Source: a bacterium
GTDB lineage: Bacteria; Cyanobacteriota; Vampirovibrionia; Gastranaerophilales; Gastranaerophilaceae
NCBI GenBank assembly: GCA_017444705.1
Contig: JAFSWA010000007.1
Span: 1-21,000, forward strand
DNA length: 21,000 bases
Direction of reading: 5' to 3'
This document shows, one piece after another, positions 20,967 to 21,000 of this stretch. The position numbers were made by a program, and so were the translations under genes. The notes beneath the pieces are model-generated. The model saw only the letters and a list, made by a program, of their open reading frames with translations, made no database searches and was not told the DNA's origin. Every line of letters starts with the position of its first letter. Position 1 is the first letter of the stretch.

Positions 20967-21000
20967 TGTCGTTTGTCCTCTTACATATATAAAAAGAGAA

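Larger units (their letters stand above)
20736..21000. other. Gene-free right end rich in inverted repeats
   Basis: No gene of plausible size on either strand up to the edge. The stretch contains a 10-bp palindrome (20757-20783), a minus-strand terminator (20817-20844) and three hairpins (20876-20892, 20903-20941, about 20956-20966). Confidence 0.6.

Noticed and set aside
1..21000. CRISPR arrays, transposases, integrases, phage attachment sites
   Set aside because: No regularly spaced direct repeats, transposase or integrase motifs, or terminal inverted repeats with target duplications were found.

Overview
The window is AT-rich, gene-dense bacterial DNA with mostly short intergenic gaps. 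It suggests an anaerobic or fermentative bacterium with two membranes. Evidence for the outer membrane is a TolC-type channel with a signal peptide and an ADP-heptose-type glycosyltransferase. Evidence for hydrogen metabolism is a HydB/HydA pair of the multimeric NAD-linked [FeFe] hydrogenase type. The combination of AT-rich coding sequence, [FeFe] hydrogenase, outer membrane and NAD-type isocitrate dehydrogenase fits non-photosynthetic relatives of Cyanobacteria such as Gastranaerophilales/Melainabacteria, but this is an inference without any database search.

Layout. Positions 1-3440 carry hydB (cut by the left edge) and hydA, closed by a terminator. Positions 3449-4036 hold two small unknown genes on the minus strand. 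After about 530 bp of gene-free, hairpin-rich DNA comes the classical translation/secretion cluster rpmG - tRNA-Trp - secE - nusG - rplK - rplA (4564-7140). Two almost identical hairpins lie in front of rplK and rplA and look like duplicated L1 operator sites. Positions 7543-8354 hold two small unknown genes; the second has its Shine-Dalgarno sequence exactly mirrored 60 nt upstream. Positions 8410-12948 are a drug-efflux module: tolC-like gene on the minus strand, diverging from marR-emrA-emrB, with two MarR-type operator palindromes between them. infC follows at 13039, starting with the rare ATT codon behind a perfect Shine-Dalgarno sequence.

From 13616 to 18549 there is a tightly packed run on the plus strand: a secreted protein of unknown function, a PncC/CinA-C amidase, an NAD-type isocitrate dehydrogenase, the RseP site-2 protease, a HIT hydrolase and a family 9 glycosyltransferase. 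From 18608 a strong promoter drives a cluster of three genes that all begin with the same 24-residue zinc ribbon (two, one and three copies), each joined to a different membrane domain. The third, with a C-terminal domain resembling the superinfection-immunity (Imm) family, is out of frame by one A in an A7 run just after its start codon. The right end is a gene-free stretch of hairpins that fold best as a minus-strand RNA and end in a minus-strand terminator.

The most unusual points are the duplicated L1 operator, the zinc-ribbon/membrane cluster with its A7 frameshift, the sequestered Shine-Dalgarno at 7888-7898, and the structured RNA at the right end.
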